Source of the DNA: Flavobacteriaceae bacterium
GTDB taxonomy: Bacteria; Bacteroidota; Bacteroidia; Flavobacteriales; Flavobacteriaceae
Assembly (NCBI GenBank): GCA_023141985.1
Contig: JAGLKH010000456.1
Location: 1 to 5,219, forward strand
Length of the DNA: 5,219 bases
Reading direction: 5' to 3'
The notes below the pieces were generated by a model. The model worked only from the letters and a program-made list of their open reading frames with translations, made no database searches and was not told where the DNA came from. Below, in pieces: positions 1-5,219 of the stretch. Position numbers and translations under genes: made by a program. How positions within the stretch are numbered: the stretch's first letter is position 1; each line of letters opens with the position of its first letter.

Positions 1-2
1 CA

Positions 3-203
3 CTTGAAGCCGCAATTTTTGGAGTGTATTTGCATGGCAAAGCTGCTGATATTGCTGTTGCAGACTTTGGCTATGAATCGTTAATAGCAAGTCATATTAT
101 TGAATATTTAGGTGAAGCTTATAGGGATTTGTTTAAACAACCTGAAGAGCCTCCAAAAGAAGAAAACAAAGACACTCCCGGAGGAGGAGAATTATATGTA
201 TAA
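3..203 (+). CDS. nnrD: NAD(P)H-hydrate dehydratase, C-terminal end (5' truncated)
   Basis: The window opens inside a reading frame that runs 66 codons to a TAA at 201-203. Seen: a segment of type [12 protein letters not shown], then [20 protein letters not shown]. This matches the conserved end of the ribokinase-fold ADP-dependent NAD(P)H-hydrate dehydratase family (YjeF C-terminal domain), where a (V/F)xLHGxAGD motif is followed by GxxSLIASDII and a final helix. That family uses ADP or ATP to dehydrate damaged NAD(P)H hydrates back to NAD(P)H in the cytoplasm. It is often fused to the NnrE epimerase domain, but the upstream part is outside the window, so fusion cannot be judged. Odd points: His replaces the usual Asp in the SLIASxII motif, and about 22 Pro/Glu/Lys-rich residues follow the last helix and end in GGGELYV. 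The gene is convergent with the TlpA-like gene, 74 bp away. The family call is from a short segment recognised by eye. Confidence 0.8.
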   Translation, partial: LEAAIFGVYLHGKAADIAVADFGYESLIASHIIEYLGEAYRDLFKQPEEPPKEENKDTPGGGELYV

Positions 204-208
204 AAATA

Positions 209-237
209 CCCCCAAATAGAGTCTAACTTTTTGGGGG
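209..237 (-). terminator. Hairpin terminator in convergent spacer
   Basis: An 8-bp perfect stem pairs CCCCCAAA (209-216) with TTTGGGGG (230-237) around a 13-nt loop, between two convergent genes. Read on the minus strand it is followed at once by a T-rich tail (TATTTTTA), the classic intrinsic-terminator layout, so it probably ends the TlpA-like transcript. Read on the plus strand the next bases are CACTTCAAC and the nearest T-run is at 254-258. Termination of the upstream nnrD transcript is therefore less certain, though a shared bidirectional role is possible. Confidence 0.7.
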
Positions 238-277
238 CACTTCAACTTGCGGCTTTTTAATGTGTCTTTAAATAATA

Positions 278-1324
278 TTATTTAATCTCCAGCTCTTCAA
301 AAAGCTCTACTAATTTTGGGTTAGAAGGCCTTGGTGCATCAGCAGTTACAATATTTCCATCAGGATCGATTAACAAAAATCTTGGAATGCCTGTAATTTT
401 ATAACCTTGAACAAAATCGGATTGCCAGGCCTTATCAGAAAATAATTGAATACCTCCTAATTCTTTTTCGGCTACCATTTTTTTCCATCCATCTTTTGAA
501 GCTTCTATCGTTTTTTCTTTATATCCTCTTCCATCATCAACCGAAATACTAACAAACTCAATGTTTTTACCATGATAGTTACTTTCTACTACTTTTAGTG
601 AAGGAATTTCTCTTTTGCAAGGGCCACACCAGGTTGCCCAGATATCTACATATACATACTTGCCTTTTAGATCTGAAAGTGAAGTCGTTCCGCCTTTAAA
701 ATTTTCGTAGTTTTCAAAAACCGGCGATGGTGACCCTTTAGGAAATGCTTCACGTAATGCCAATTTTGAATTGAAATATCGCTCTACAGATCTTATGGTT
801 TTTGGTATATCATTACCTGTATTGGCAAGATGTAAAGAATCTACAGTCGCATATTGCAACTTTAAATTTTCATAACCTGTTTTGTAATTATTTATGGCCT
901 TATCAAGATCTTCTTTTTTTCCATCATTAAATAGATCGGCAGGAAAAGATTCTCCTCCCAATAAATAAAATTTAATTATAAAGTTATTGATATCCGCATC
1001 ATCACCTTCATAAGCAATAGTATTATCAAAATCTTCATAGTCTAAAGTAAAAGATGAAACAGTATTGTTTTTTAAATAGAGGCTACCATATTCATCACCA
1101 TATTTAAAAGAATAATCTCCGGCTTCAACTTTTAGAGTGTCACTAAAAGTTCCATCTTCATTTACTGTAATTATTTTTTCATAATCTTTACCTTGAAAGA
1201 TCCTCAAAGTATTATTGTCATGTGGATTTGTGATTTTTCCGGATAGGCTTACATAATCTTTAGGTTCATTTTGGCAGGCAAATAGTGTTAATACTATTGC
1301 AAATAGGGCTAATAAATTTCTCAT
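278..1324 (-). CDS. TlpA/ResA-family thiol-disulfide oxidoreductase lipoprotein
   Basis: Predicted 348-residue lipoprotein with a C-terminal thioredoxin fold, probably acting on protein disulfides at the periplasmic face of the envelope. The start is the ATG at 1324-1322. A TTG two codons upstream (1330) would add only two residues and has no better ribosome binding site. Seen (348-aa numbering): a hydrophobic signal with lipobox LFAC and lipidated Cys17; a beta-rich N-terminal part (about 25-110) of the 'SGKI...DGTF.DTL' kind common in Bacteroidota TlpA-like proteins; a helical linker (about 115-195); and a thioredoxin domain (about 198-346) with the active site WCGPC (Cys233, Cys236) after VDIWAT and the cis-proline motif GIP (Pro314). 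Family knowledge: such proteins reduce substrate disulfides, for example in cytochrome c maturation; many Bacteroidota paralogues have no assigned substrate. No ccm or dsb neighbour is visible, so the substrate is unknown. The gene stands alone, divergent from hutH and convergent with nnrD. No clear Shine-Dalgarno is seen. Confidence 0.92.
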   Translation of the reverse strand: MRNLLALFAIVLTLFACQNEPKDYVSLSGKITNPHDNNTLRIFQGKDYEKIITVNEDGTFSDTLKVEAGDYSFKYGDEYGSLYLKNNTVSSFTLDYEDFDNTIAYEGDDADINNFIIKFYLLGGESFPADLFNDGKKEDLDKAINNYKTGYENLKLQYATVDSLHLANTGNDIPKTIRSVERYFNSKLALREAFPKGSPSPVFENYENFKGGTTSLSDLKGKYVYVDIWATWCGPCKREIPSLKVVESNYHGKNIEFVSISVDDGRGYKEKTIEASKDGWKKMVAEKELGGIQLFSDKAWQSDFVQGYKITGIPRFLLIDPDGNIVTADAPRPSNPKLVELFEELEIK

Positions 1325-1352
1325 TATCAAAATATTTTAATTTTTATGATTT

Positions 1353-1360
1353 CAAAATTA
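1353..1360 (-). promoter_or_regulatory. Candidate -7 promoter element of the TlpA-like gene
   Basis: On the minus strand these bases read TAATTTTG, an exact match to the Bacteroidota TAnnTTTG -7 element. It lies 28 bp upstream of the chosen ATG and would give a leader of about 20 nt. I find no good TTTG/TTG -33 element at the expected spacing, so the call rests on one short motif in AT-rich DNA. Confidence 0.4.
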
Positions 1361-1364
1361 ATAG

Positions 1365-1385
1365 AATATGCTTTATTAGCATATT
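1365..1385. repeat. Perfect inverted repeat in divergent promoter region (candidate operator)
   Basis: AATATGCT (1365-1372) and AGCATATT (1378-1385) are perfect reverse complements separated by TTATT. The 21-bp site lies between the TlpA-like gene and hutH. It sits just upstream of the candidate minus-strand -7 element, across its presumed spacer, and about 12 bp upstream of the candidate hutH -33 element. This placement suits a dimeric regulator acting on one or both genes. The regulator is unknown, and the site could be chance in AT-rich DNA. Confidence 0.45.
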
Positions 1386-1397
1386 AATTAACATTTA

Positions 1398-1429
1398 TTT
1401 GGATATAATTCTGCGAATGCTGAATTTTG
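1398..1429 (+). promoter_or_regulatory. Candidate hutH promoter (Bacteroidota type)
   Basis: TTTG at 1398-1401 is followed after 20 bp by GAATTTTG (1422-1429), one mismatch (G for T) from the Bacteroidota TAnnTTTG -7 consensus. The spacing fits the reported TTTG-N17-23-TAnnTTTG arrangement. Transcription would start near 1435, leaving a very short leader of about 13-15 nt before the ATG at 1449. No Shine-Dalgarno sequence is visible in that leader, as is common in this phylum. Confidence 0.45.
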
Positions 1430-1448
1430 AGCACATAATTATACTAAC

Positions 1449-2954
1449 ATGGATTCCTTTCATTATATATCAGCAGAATCACTTAATTTAAAAACTATTA
1501 GTGATATAATCTTTAGCAATAAGCCTCTTAAATTATCGGAAGAAGCTATAAGCAAAATTGAGAATTGCAGAAGCTATTTAGATAAAAAAATGCAAAGCCA
1601 CAAAAGCCCTATTTATGGTATCAATACAGGGTTTGGCTCCTTATATAATGTTAAAATCTCACCAAAGAACCTCACAAAATTACAAGAAAATTTAATGATG
1701 TCTCACGCCTGCGGTACCGGAGAGTTGGTACCTCAAGAGATTGTTAAACTCATGTTATTGTTAAAAATACAAGCTTTAAGTTATGGACATAGTGGTGTAC
1801 AATTACAAACTGCTAATCGACTTATAGATTTTTATAATAACGACATTCTGCCTATTGTTTATACCCAGGGATCGCTTGGTGCTTCGGGAGATTTAGCACC
1901 TTTAGCACATTTGTCTTTACCACTAATTGGTAAAGGAAAAGTTTGGTTTGAAGGTGAAATTGTTGAAGCAGGCAACATTCTAAATAAATTTAATTTTGAA
2001 CCCATCACTCTTAAATCTAAGGAAGGTTTAGCATTATTAAACGGAACCCAGTTTATGAGTGCTTACGGCATTCATTTATTATTAAAATCGTATAAACTAT
2101 CTTATTTGGCCGATTTAATTGGTGCTATTTCCTTAGATGCTTACGACGGCAGAATAGAACCATTCGATGCGCTTGTACATTTGGTCAGGCCTCATAACGG
2201 ACAGCTAAAAACGGCAGAGCGCATAAGAGAATTTTTAGAAGGCAGTGAATTAATTAATCACCAAAAAAAGCATGTTCAGGATCCCTATTCGTTTAGATGC
2301 ATGCCCCAGGTACATGGTGCTACCAAAGACACATTGGCATTTGTTAAAAAAACAGTGGTCACCGAAATTAATTCGGTAACAGATAACCCTAATATTTTTG
2401 TTGGGGAAGATAAAATTATATCCGGGGGCAATTTTCATGGGCAGCCTTTAGCTTTAGCTTTAGACTATCTTAAAATTGCAATGGCAGAGCTTGGTAATAT
2501 TTCTGAACGTAGAATCTACCAATTGGTAATAGGTACTCGCGAATTACCGGATTTTCTCGTCGATAACCCGGGATTAAACTCAGGTTTAATGATTCCTCAA
2601 TATACAGCAGCAAGTATAGTAAGTGCAAATAAACAATTGGCAACTCCGGCAAGTGTAGATTCTATTGTATCTTCTAATGGCCAGGAAGATCATGTAAGTA
2701 TGGGAGCTAATGCTGCAACCCAGGCGTTAACACTTGTAAATAATGTAGAGCGTATTTTGGCCATCGAATTATTTAACGCTTCACAGGCATTACAGTTGAG
2801 AGCACCACTAAAATCTTCCGGGTTTATTCAATCTTTTTTAAGTAGTTATAGAGAAGAGGTCCCTTTTGTTAATGAAGATAGAATACTACACAACGATATT
2901 GAAAATTCCATAGCATTTATTAGCGATCTCCAGATCGATAATGAACTCATTTAA
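1449..2954 (+). CDS. hutH: Histidine ammonia-lyase
   Basis: HutH converts L-histidine to trans-urocanate and ammonia, the first step of histidine degradation, as a cytoplasmic homotetramer. The 501-residue length is typical of the family. Seen: Tyr56 in YGINTGFG; SHACGTGE with His86, which favours histidine over phenylalanine or tyrosine lyase activity; the GSLGASGDLAPL segment, whose Ala145-Ser146-Gly147 forms the MIO electrophile autocatalytically; NGTQ (198-201); YSFRC with Tyr280 and Arg283; GGNFHGQP around 326-332; and the C-terminal SSNGQEDHVSMGAN with Glu413. Every catalytic position I know from Pseudomonas HutH has its counterpart, so the enzyme should be active. The ATG at 1449 is chosen because the HYIS...L start matches Bacteroidota homologues as I recall them. 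The gene is monocistronic here: a divergent TlpA-like gene lies upstream and 770 bp without a gene lies downstream. hutU, hutI and hutG are not in the window. No frame disruption is seen. Confidence 0.97.
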   Translation: MDSFHYISAESLNLKTISDIIFSNKPLKLSEEAISKIENCRSYLDKKMQSHKSPIYGINTGFGSLYNVKISPKNLTKLQENLMMSHACGTGELVPQEIVKLMLLLKIQALSYGHSGVQLQTANRLIDFYNNDILPIVYTQGSLGASGDLAPLAHLSLPLIGKGKVWFEGEIVEAGNILNKFNFEPITLKSKEGLALLNGTQFMSAYGIHLLLKSYKLSYLADLIGAISLDAYDGRIEPFDALVHLVRPHNGQLKTAERIREFLEGSELINHQKKHVQDPYSFRCMPQVHGATKDTLAFVKKTVVTEINSVTDNPNIFVGEDKIISGGNFHGQPLALALDYLKIAMAELGNISERRIYQLVIGTRELPDFLVDNPGLNSGLMIPQYTAASIVSANKQLATPASVDSIVSSNGQEDHVSMGANAATQALTLVNNVERILAIELFNASQALQLRAPLKSSGFIQSFLSSYREEVPFVNEDRILHNDIENSIAFISDLQIDNELI

Positions 2955-3036
2955 TCGAAAAGAATTCCTCTATGGCTCTGCCTCGAGGTTTCAGATGAAA
3001 AGCTTGCCTTGAGCGTGTCACATTGAGCATTATCAA

Positions 3037-3058
3037 AAAGTAAAATATATTTTACTTT
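3037..3058. repeat. 22-bp perfect palindrome
   Basis: AAAGTAAAATA (3037-3047) and TATTTTACTTT (3048-3058) are perfect reverse complements with no spacer. The palindrome lies inside the 58-bp segment that separates the two halves of repeat copy 1. It contains only two G:C pairs, so the hairpin would be weak. It could be an insertion-end remnant, a protein-binding site, or chance in AT-rich DNA. Confidence 0.6.
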
Positions 3059-3073
3059 GTAGATAGTAAACGA

Positions 3074-3087
3074 AGTTTATCGAAATG
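3074..3087 (+). repeat. 14-bp direct repeat, first copy
   Basis: AGTTTATCGAAATG here is identical to 3456-3469, 382 bp downstream. This copy is inside the segment interrupting repeat copy 1, so the word probably belongs to the same family of intergenic repeat fragments. Confidence 0.6.
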
Positions 3088-3108
3088 CAGTCGAAAGGTC
3101 ATTCCCCT

Positions 3109-3134
3109 GTGTCACACTGAGCGCAGTCGAAGTG
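3109..3134 (+). repeat. Interspersed repeat unit, copy 2, intact
   Basis: GTGTCACACTGAGC (3109-3122) runs directly into GCAGTCGAAGTG (3123-3134). Both halves recur in copy 1 about 90 and 36 bp upstream. The compact form agrees with an intergenic repeat I recall from many Bacteroidota genomes, usually seen as CTTCGACTGCGCTCAG on the other strand. Function is not established. Confidence 0.6.
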
Positions 3135-3180
3135 AAAACCGGAATCTAAAATTCTTTATTGCAAATTACTGAAAATCAGG

Positions 3181-3287
3181 ACGTCATTGCGAATTCCGAA
3201 AGTGAAACGCATCGAAATGAAGCAATCTCATTCTCATTAGTGAGATTGCTTCTTCATTTCGTTGCACTACATTCATCGCAATGACGT
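3181..3287. repeat. Long imperfect palindrome (REP/MITE-like)
   Basis: The ends are a perfect 12-bp inverted pair, ACGTCATTGCGA (3181-3192) with TCGCAATGACGT (3276-3287). A second inner pair, GAAGCAATCTCA (3219-3230) with TGAGATTGCTTC (3241-3252), closes a 10-nt loop. Outside it, CGAAAT on the left and ATTTCG on the right continue the pairing if a 3-nt TTC insertion on the right arm is bulged out. The middle of the arms pairs poorly. As RNA or single-stranded DNA this would form a long branched hairpin. Palindromes bounded by CGTCATTGCGA and containing GAAGCAATCT are, from memory, dispersed intergenic elements in many bacterial genomes, including Bacteroidota. There is no coding capacity, so any mobility would need a transposase in trans. 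It could also protect or terminate the hutH transcript. Confidence 0.7.
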
Positions 3288-3455
3288 AATTTATAGATTT
3301 TCAACAAGTATTGAGTTTCCTTACATCAAACTCAGGTTTCTAGTGAAGTCATTTTTTATTGAATATTTTAATACCTAAAAGCTATAAAATGTAAAATTCA
3401 TAGGTAAAGGGAGAGTTCAAAAGAGTTAAATAGCGAATTATACCAATATATGTGC

Positions 3456-3469
3456 AGTTTATCGAAATG
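3456..3469 (+). repeat. 14-bp direct repeat, second copy
   Basis: An exact copy of AGTTTATCGAAATG at 3074-3087. It stands alone in the AT-rich right half of the gap, without the rest of the repeat unit, and looks like a stray fragment. Confidence 0.6.
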
Positions 3470-3724
3470 TATAGAATATTTTGAGTTTTTTCACAGAAAG
3501 ATTTTAACTTTGATTTTAAGAAGTAACATCTATTATTTCTTATTTAATAATACTTTTTTGATTAAAAAGCATTTGATTAATAGCAAATTAAATGCCTCTT
3601 TCCTACCTGTATTTAGCATGCATATGTTAGATCAATTTTGCTTATTGTAAAGTTGATGTAAGTCCCTCATTTACGGTACTTAATTTATTGTTATGTAAAC
3701 AAATTATTAATTAAATCAATTATT

Positions 3725-5219
3725 ATGTTTATGTACAATTTTACTCTTTACGGGAAAAATGTAAAGCCCACCAAATCTTCTTTGAATATAAAGAATATTT
3801 GTTCGAAATTTTTGAAAAGTATAGCAGGCTTTGCAGTCGTTATGCTTTTTTTATTGTCTGCAAATAATTTACAGGCACAGGTTGTTGATATTGATGGAAA
3901 TCCTTTTGAATGGGGAACACTACAAATTACAACTTTACCAACACATGATTATGTACATGATCCATCTGGAGGTGGAGTGGTAGATAATCAGTTTACTGAA
4001 GGCTCTAAAGATTTTATGGATGCTGGTCTTGGTACTGTAGATCATCCACAACATTTAGTTTGGGCTTGGGGACAAACCAAAGCTAAGAATGATATTGAAA
4101 ATGCCGCAGCAGTTGTTATACAGAATCCAGTACTTAATGATACACTTAGATCTGGTAGCTATCTCTTTTTTGCGGGCGACAGACGTAGTACCAATGGAGA
4201 TGCGCAAATTGGGTTCTGGTTTTATCTTAATGGGACTGGTGCAGTTATGGACGAGGCCAATGGAGGTTATTTTACACCTGAACACGCTGCTGGCGATTTA
4301 TTAATTTTAAGTGACTTTACAGCAGGTGGAGATTTTGCGACAGTTACTGTTTATGAATGGGTTGGATTTGGCAATGGTGATTCTGGTCCAGATCTTCAAT
4401 TAGATTTAAGAGAGGATATTGGAGCAGAAGTTGCCATTAATAATAAACAAGTTTGGCCTGTACCTACTGGTTGGACTTATGGAGATCCTACATATGCACT
4501 TAATGCGTTTTATGAAGGTTTTGTTGACTTATCAGGTGTATTGGGAGATACCGATTTTTGTAGTGCAAGTTGGTTGTTAGAAACCAGATCATCACAGGAA
4601 TTAACAGCATCTTTAGATGATTTTGCTGGAGGTACTTTTGATTTAACTCCAACAGCTCAAATTTTTGGAGCCGATATAACTTGTGGAGATGAATCTACAA
4701 CATTAACAGCAATAACTACACCAGCTTTTGGTGGTTTTGGTGTTACTTATACATGGTATAAAGCTTTAAACCCTCCTACTCTTGATCCTGATGTTGATGA
4801 CTTTCTTGGAAATGGAGAAACTTACAATGCAACAGGACCGGGGACCTATTATCTTATAGTATCCAATCAAGGATGTACAACAGCCTCTGCACCTCTTGTA
4901 ATAAACGAAACACCGTTAGATGATTTAATTGTGGATTGTCCTGATGATGTTACAGTAGATTGTACAAATTTAAGTGGAGCATTTACTCCATGGTTAGAAG
5001 GTTTTTCTACAAGTGGAGGAGCCAATCCAAATGTAGTTTATACCGCAACAGTAGATGGTAATCCAGTAGATTTTGCTCAACTATCAGCACCTGCCGATGT
5101 TTGTGCAGGAGCAGTAATTACAGTGACATTACAAGTAACAGATGATTGTGACCAAGATGAACAATGTAGTTCTACATTTACTTTAACTGCAGACACGATT
5201 GATCCAGTATTTGATCAAG
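3725..5219 (+). CDS. Large secreted multi-domain surface protein, N-terminal part (3' truncated)
   Basis: An open frame runs from ATG 3725 through the window end (498 codons seen). An in-frame TAA at 3659 and no intervening ATG support this start; a second ATG at 3731 would remove two residues. Seen: a signal peptide with an unusually long basic n-region (1-31), a hydrophobic core (32-46), and probable cleavage after Ala51 in NLQA|QVVD. Next is a beta-rich module (about 52-308) with GDRRSTNGDAQIGFWF (151-166) and LETRSSQELTASLDDF (285-300), both motifs I recall from secreted proteins of several phyla. An Ig/PKD-like domain follows (about 311-394; Cys320, TYTWYK, GTYYLIVSNQGC with Cys384). Last is a HYR-like cysteine-rich domain (about 402-490; Cys405, 413, 460, 475, 481). 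Family knowledge: such proteins in Flavobacteriia are often thousands of residues, with repeated HYR-like domains and a C-terminal type IX secretion signal; neither can be seen here. Likely role is cell-surface adhesion or matrix (inference). Confidence 0.88.
   Translation, partial: MFMYNFTLYGKNVKPTKSSLNIKNICSKFLKSIAGFAVVMLFLLSANNLQAQVVDIDGNPFEWGTLQITTLPTHDYVHDPSGGGVVDNQFTEGSKDFMDAGLGTVDHPQHLVWAWGQTKAKNDIENAAAVVIQNPVLNDTLRSGSYLFFAGDRRSTNGDAQIGFWFYLNGTGAVMDEANGGYFTPEHAAGDLLILSDFTAGGDFATVTVYEWVGFGNGDSGPDLQLDLREDIGAEVAINNKQVWPVPTGWTYGDPTYALNAFYEGFVDLSGVLGDTDFCSASWLLETRSSQELTASLDDFAGGTFDLTPTAQIFGADITCGDESTTLTAITTPAFGGFGVTYTWYKALNPPTLDPDVDDFLGNGETYNATGPGTYYLIVSNQGCTTASAPLVINETPLDDLIVDCPDDVTVDCTNLSGAFTPWLEGFSTSGGANPNVVYTATVDGNPVDFAQLSAPADVCAGAVITVTLQVTDDCDQDEQCSSTFTLTADTIDPVFDQ

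Larger units (their letters stand above)
3015..3098 (+). repeat. Interspersed repeat unit, copy 1, interrupted
   Basis: GTGTCACATTGAGC (3015-3028) matches GTGTCACACTGAGC of copy 2 with one difference. In copy 2 the next bases are GCAGTCGAA; here GCAGTCGAA appears only at 3087-3095, after 58 extra bases (3029-3086). Copy 1 therefore looks like the copy-2 unit split by an insertion, or like two partial units fused. Words of this TGTCAC.CTGAGCGCAGTCGAA type are, from memory, frequent intergenic repeats in Flavobacteriia genomes; this was not checked. Confidence 0.55.
2955..3724. other. 770-bp gene-free region with repeat cluster
   Basis: No credible protein or RNA gene is seen between hutH and the large secreted protein gene. 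The left part (about 2990-3290) is packed with short interspersed repeats and palindromes, listed separately. Its base use is richer in G+C, with recurrent CGAA/TTCG words, and unlike the flanks. The right part (about 3290-3724) is very AT-rich. There I see only a weak 7-bp hairpin (TGAGTTT 3312-3318 with AAACTCA 3328-3334) and one more copy of a 14-bp word. No strong hairpin-plus-T-run follows hutH directly, so transcription may run into the repeats. Confidence 0.75.

Noticed and set aside
1325..1330. TTG at 1330-1328 as start of the TlpA-like gene
   Set aside because: It adds only two residues before an ATG in the same frame, lengthens nothing functional, and TTG starts are rare in comparison.
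1285..1491. 68-codon plus-strand open frame across the divergent promoter region
   Set aside because: It overlaps the 5' ends of both flanking genes in other frames and is composed mainly of Ile, Leu, Asn and Phe, as expected from AT-rich non-coding sequence.
2250..2652. Two minus-strand open frames of about 60 codons inside hutH
   Set aside because: They lie antisense to a conserved catalytic region of hutH and resemble no known protein.
3015..3290. CRISPR array
   Set aside because: There are only two unequal copies of the repeat word with no regular spacers, no direct-repeat periodicity and no cas gene.
3312..3334. Hairpin TGAGTTT / AAACTCA as a terminator for hutH
   Set aside because: It is more than 350 bp downstream of the hutH stop, has seven weak pairs, and is not followed directly by a T-run.
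3450..3650. 66-codon plus-strand open frame in the intergenic gap
   Set aside because: It starts within a repeat word, is Phe/Leu/Ile-rich as expected from random AT-rich DNA, has no recognisable domain, and has no ribosome binding site or promoter worth naming.
3746..3766. Hairpin CTTTAC / GTAAAG just after the start of the secreted protein gene
   Set aside because: Only six pairs with a nine-base loop inside coding sequence; this is common in AT-rich DNA and matches no riboswitch or leader I know.
4055..4304. Overlapping short open frames on both strands inside the large secreted protein gene
   Set aside because: The third frame here is continuous with the signal peptide and the conserved GFWF motif region; the others are by-products.

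Overview
The window looks like chromosomal DNA of a marine-type or environmental Flavobacteriia/Bacteroidota bacterium. Base composition is strongly AT-rich. Start codons lack clear Shine-Dalgarno sequences. The candidate promoters fit the Bacteroidota TTTG / TAnnTTTG pattern better than the E. coli -35/-10 pattern. The proteins (a TlpA-family lipoprotein, a Bacteroidota-like HutH, and a large secreted Ig/HYR-like adhesin) are typical of this group. This assignment rests on recalled family features, not on a database search.

Layout, left to right. (1) 3-203, plus strand: the last 66 codons of a gene whose end matches the C-terminus of the ADP-dependent NAD(P)H-hydrate dehydratase family (NnrD/YjeF C-terminal domain), with a charged Pro/Glu/Lys tail. 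(2) 204-277: a short convergent spacer with one GC-rich hairpin, better placed to terminate the minus-strand gene. (3) 278-1324, minus strand: a TlpA/ResA-like thioredoxin-fold lipoprotein with a WCGPC active site. (4) 1325-1448: a divergent promoter region with a candidate promoter for each gene and a perfect 8+8 bp inverted repeat between them. (5) 1449-2954, plus strand: a complete histidine ammonia-lyase (hutH) with all recognisable active-site motifs, but no other hut gene in view. (6) 2955-3724: 770 bp without a convincing gene. Its first part holds a cluster of short interspersed repeats: two copies of a GTGTCACAyTGAGC...GCAGTCGAA unit, a 22-bp perfect palindrome, and a ~107-bp imperfect palindrome. 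The rest is plain AT-rich DNA. (7) 3725 to the window end, plus strand: the first 498 codons of a secreted, multi-domain, probably very large surface protein. It has a signal peptide, an N-terminal beta-rich module, an Ig/PKD-like domain, and a cysteine-rich HYR-like domain at the cut.

The genes do not form one pathway. They are four separate transcription units: metabolite repair, envelope thiol-disulfide chemistry, histidine catabolism, and surface adhesion/matrix. I see no clear undescribed system. The least explained parts are the repeat cluster at 2990-3290, the operator-like palindrome at 1365-1385, and the domain make-up of the truncated giant secreted protein.
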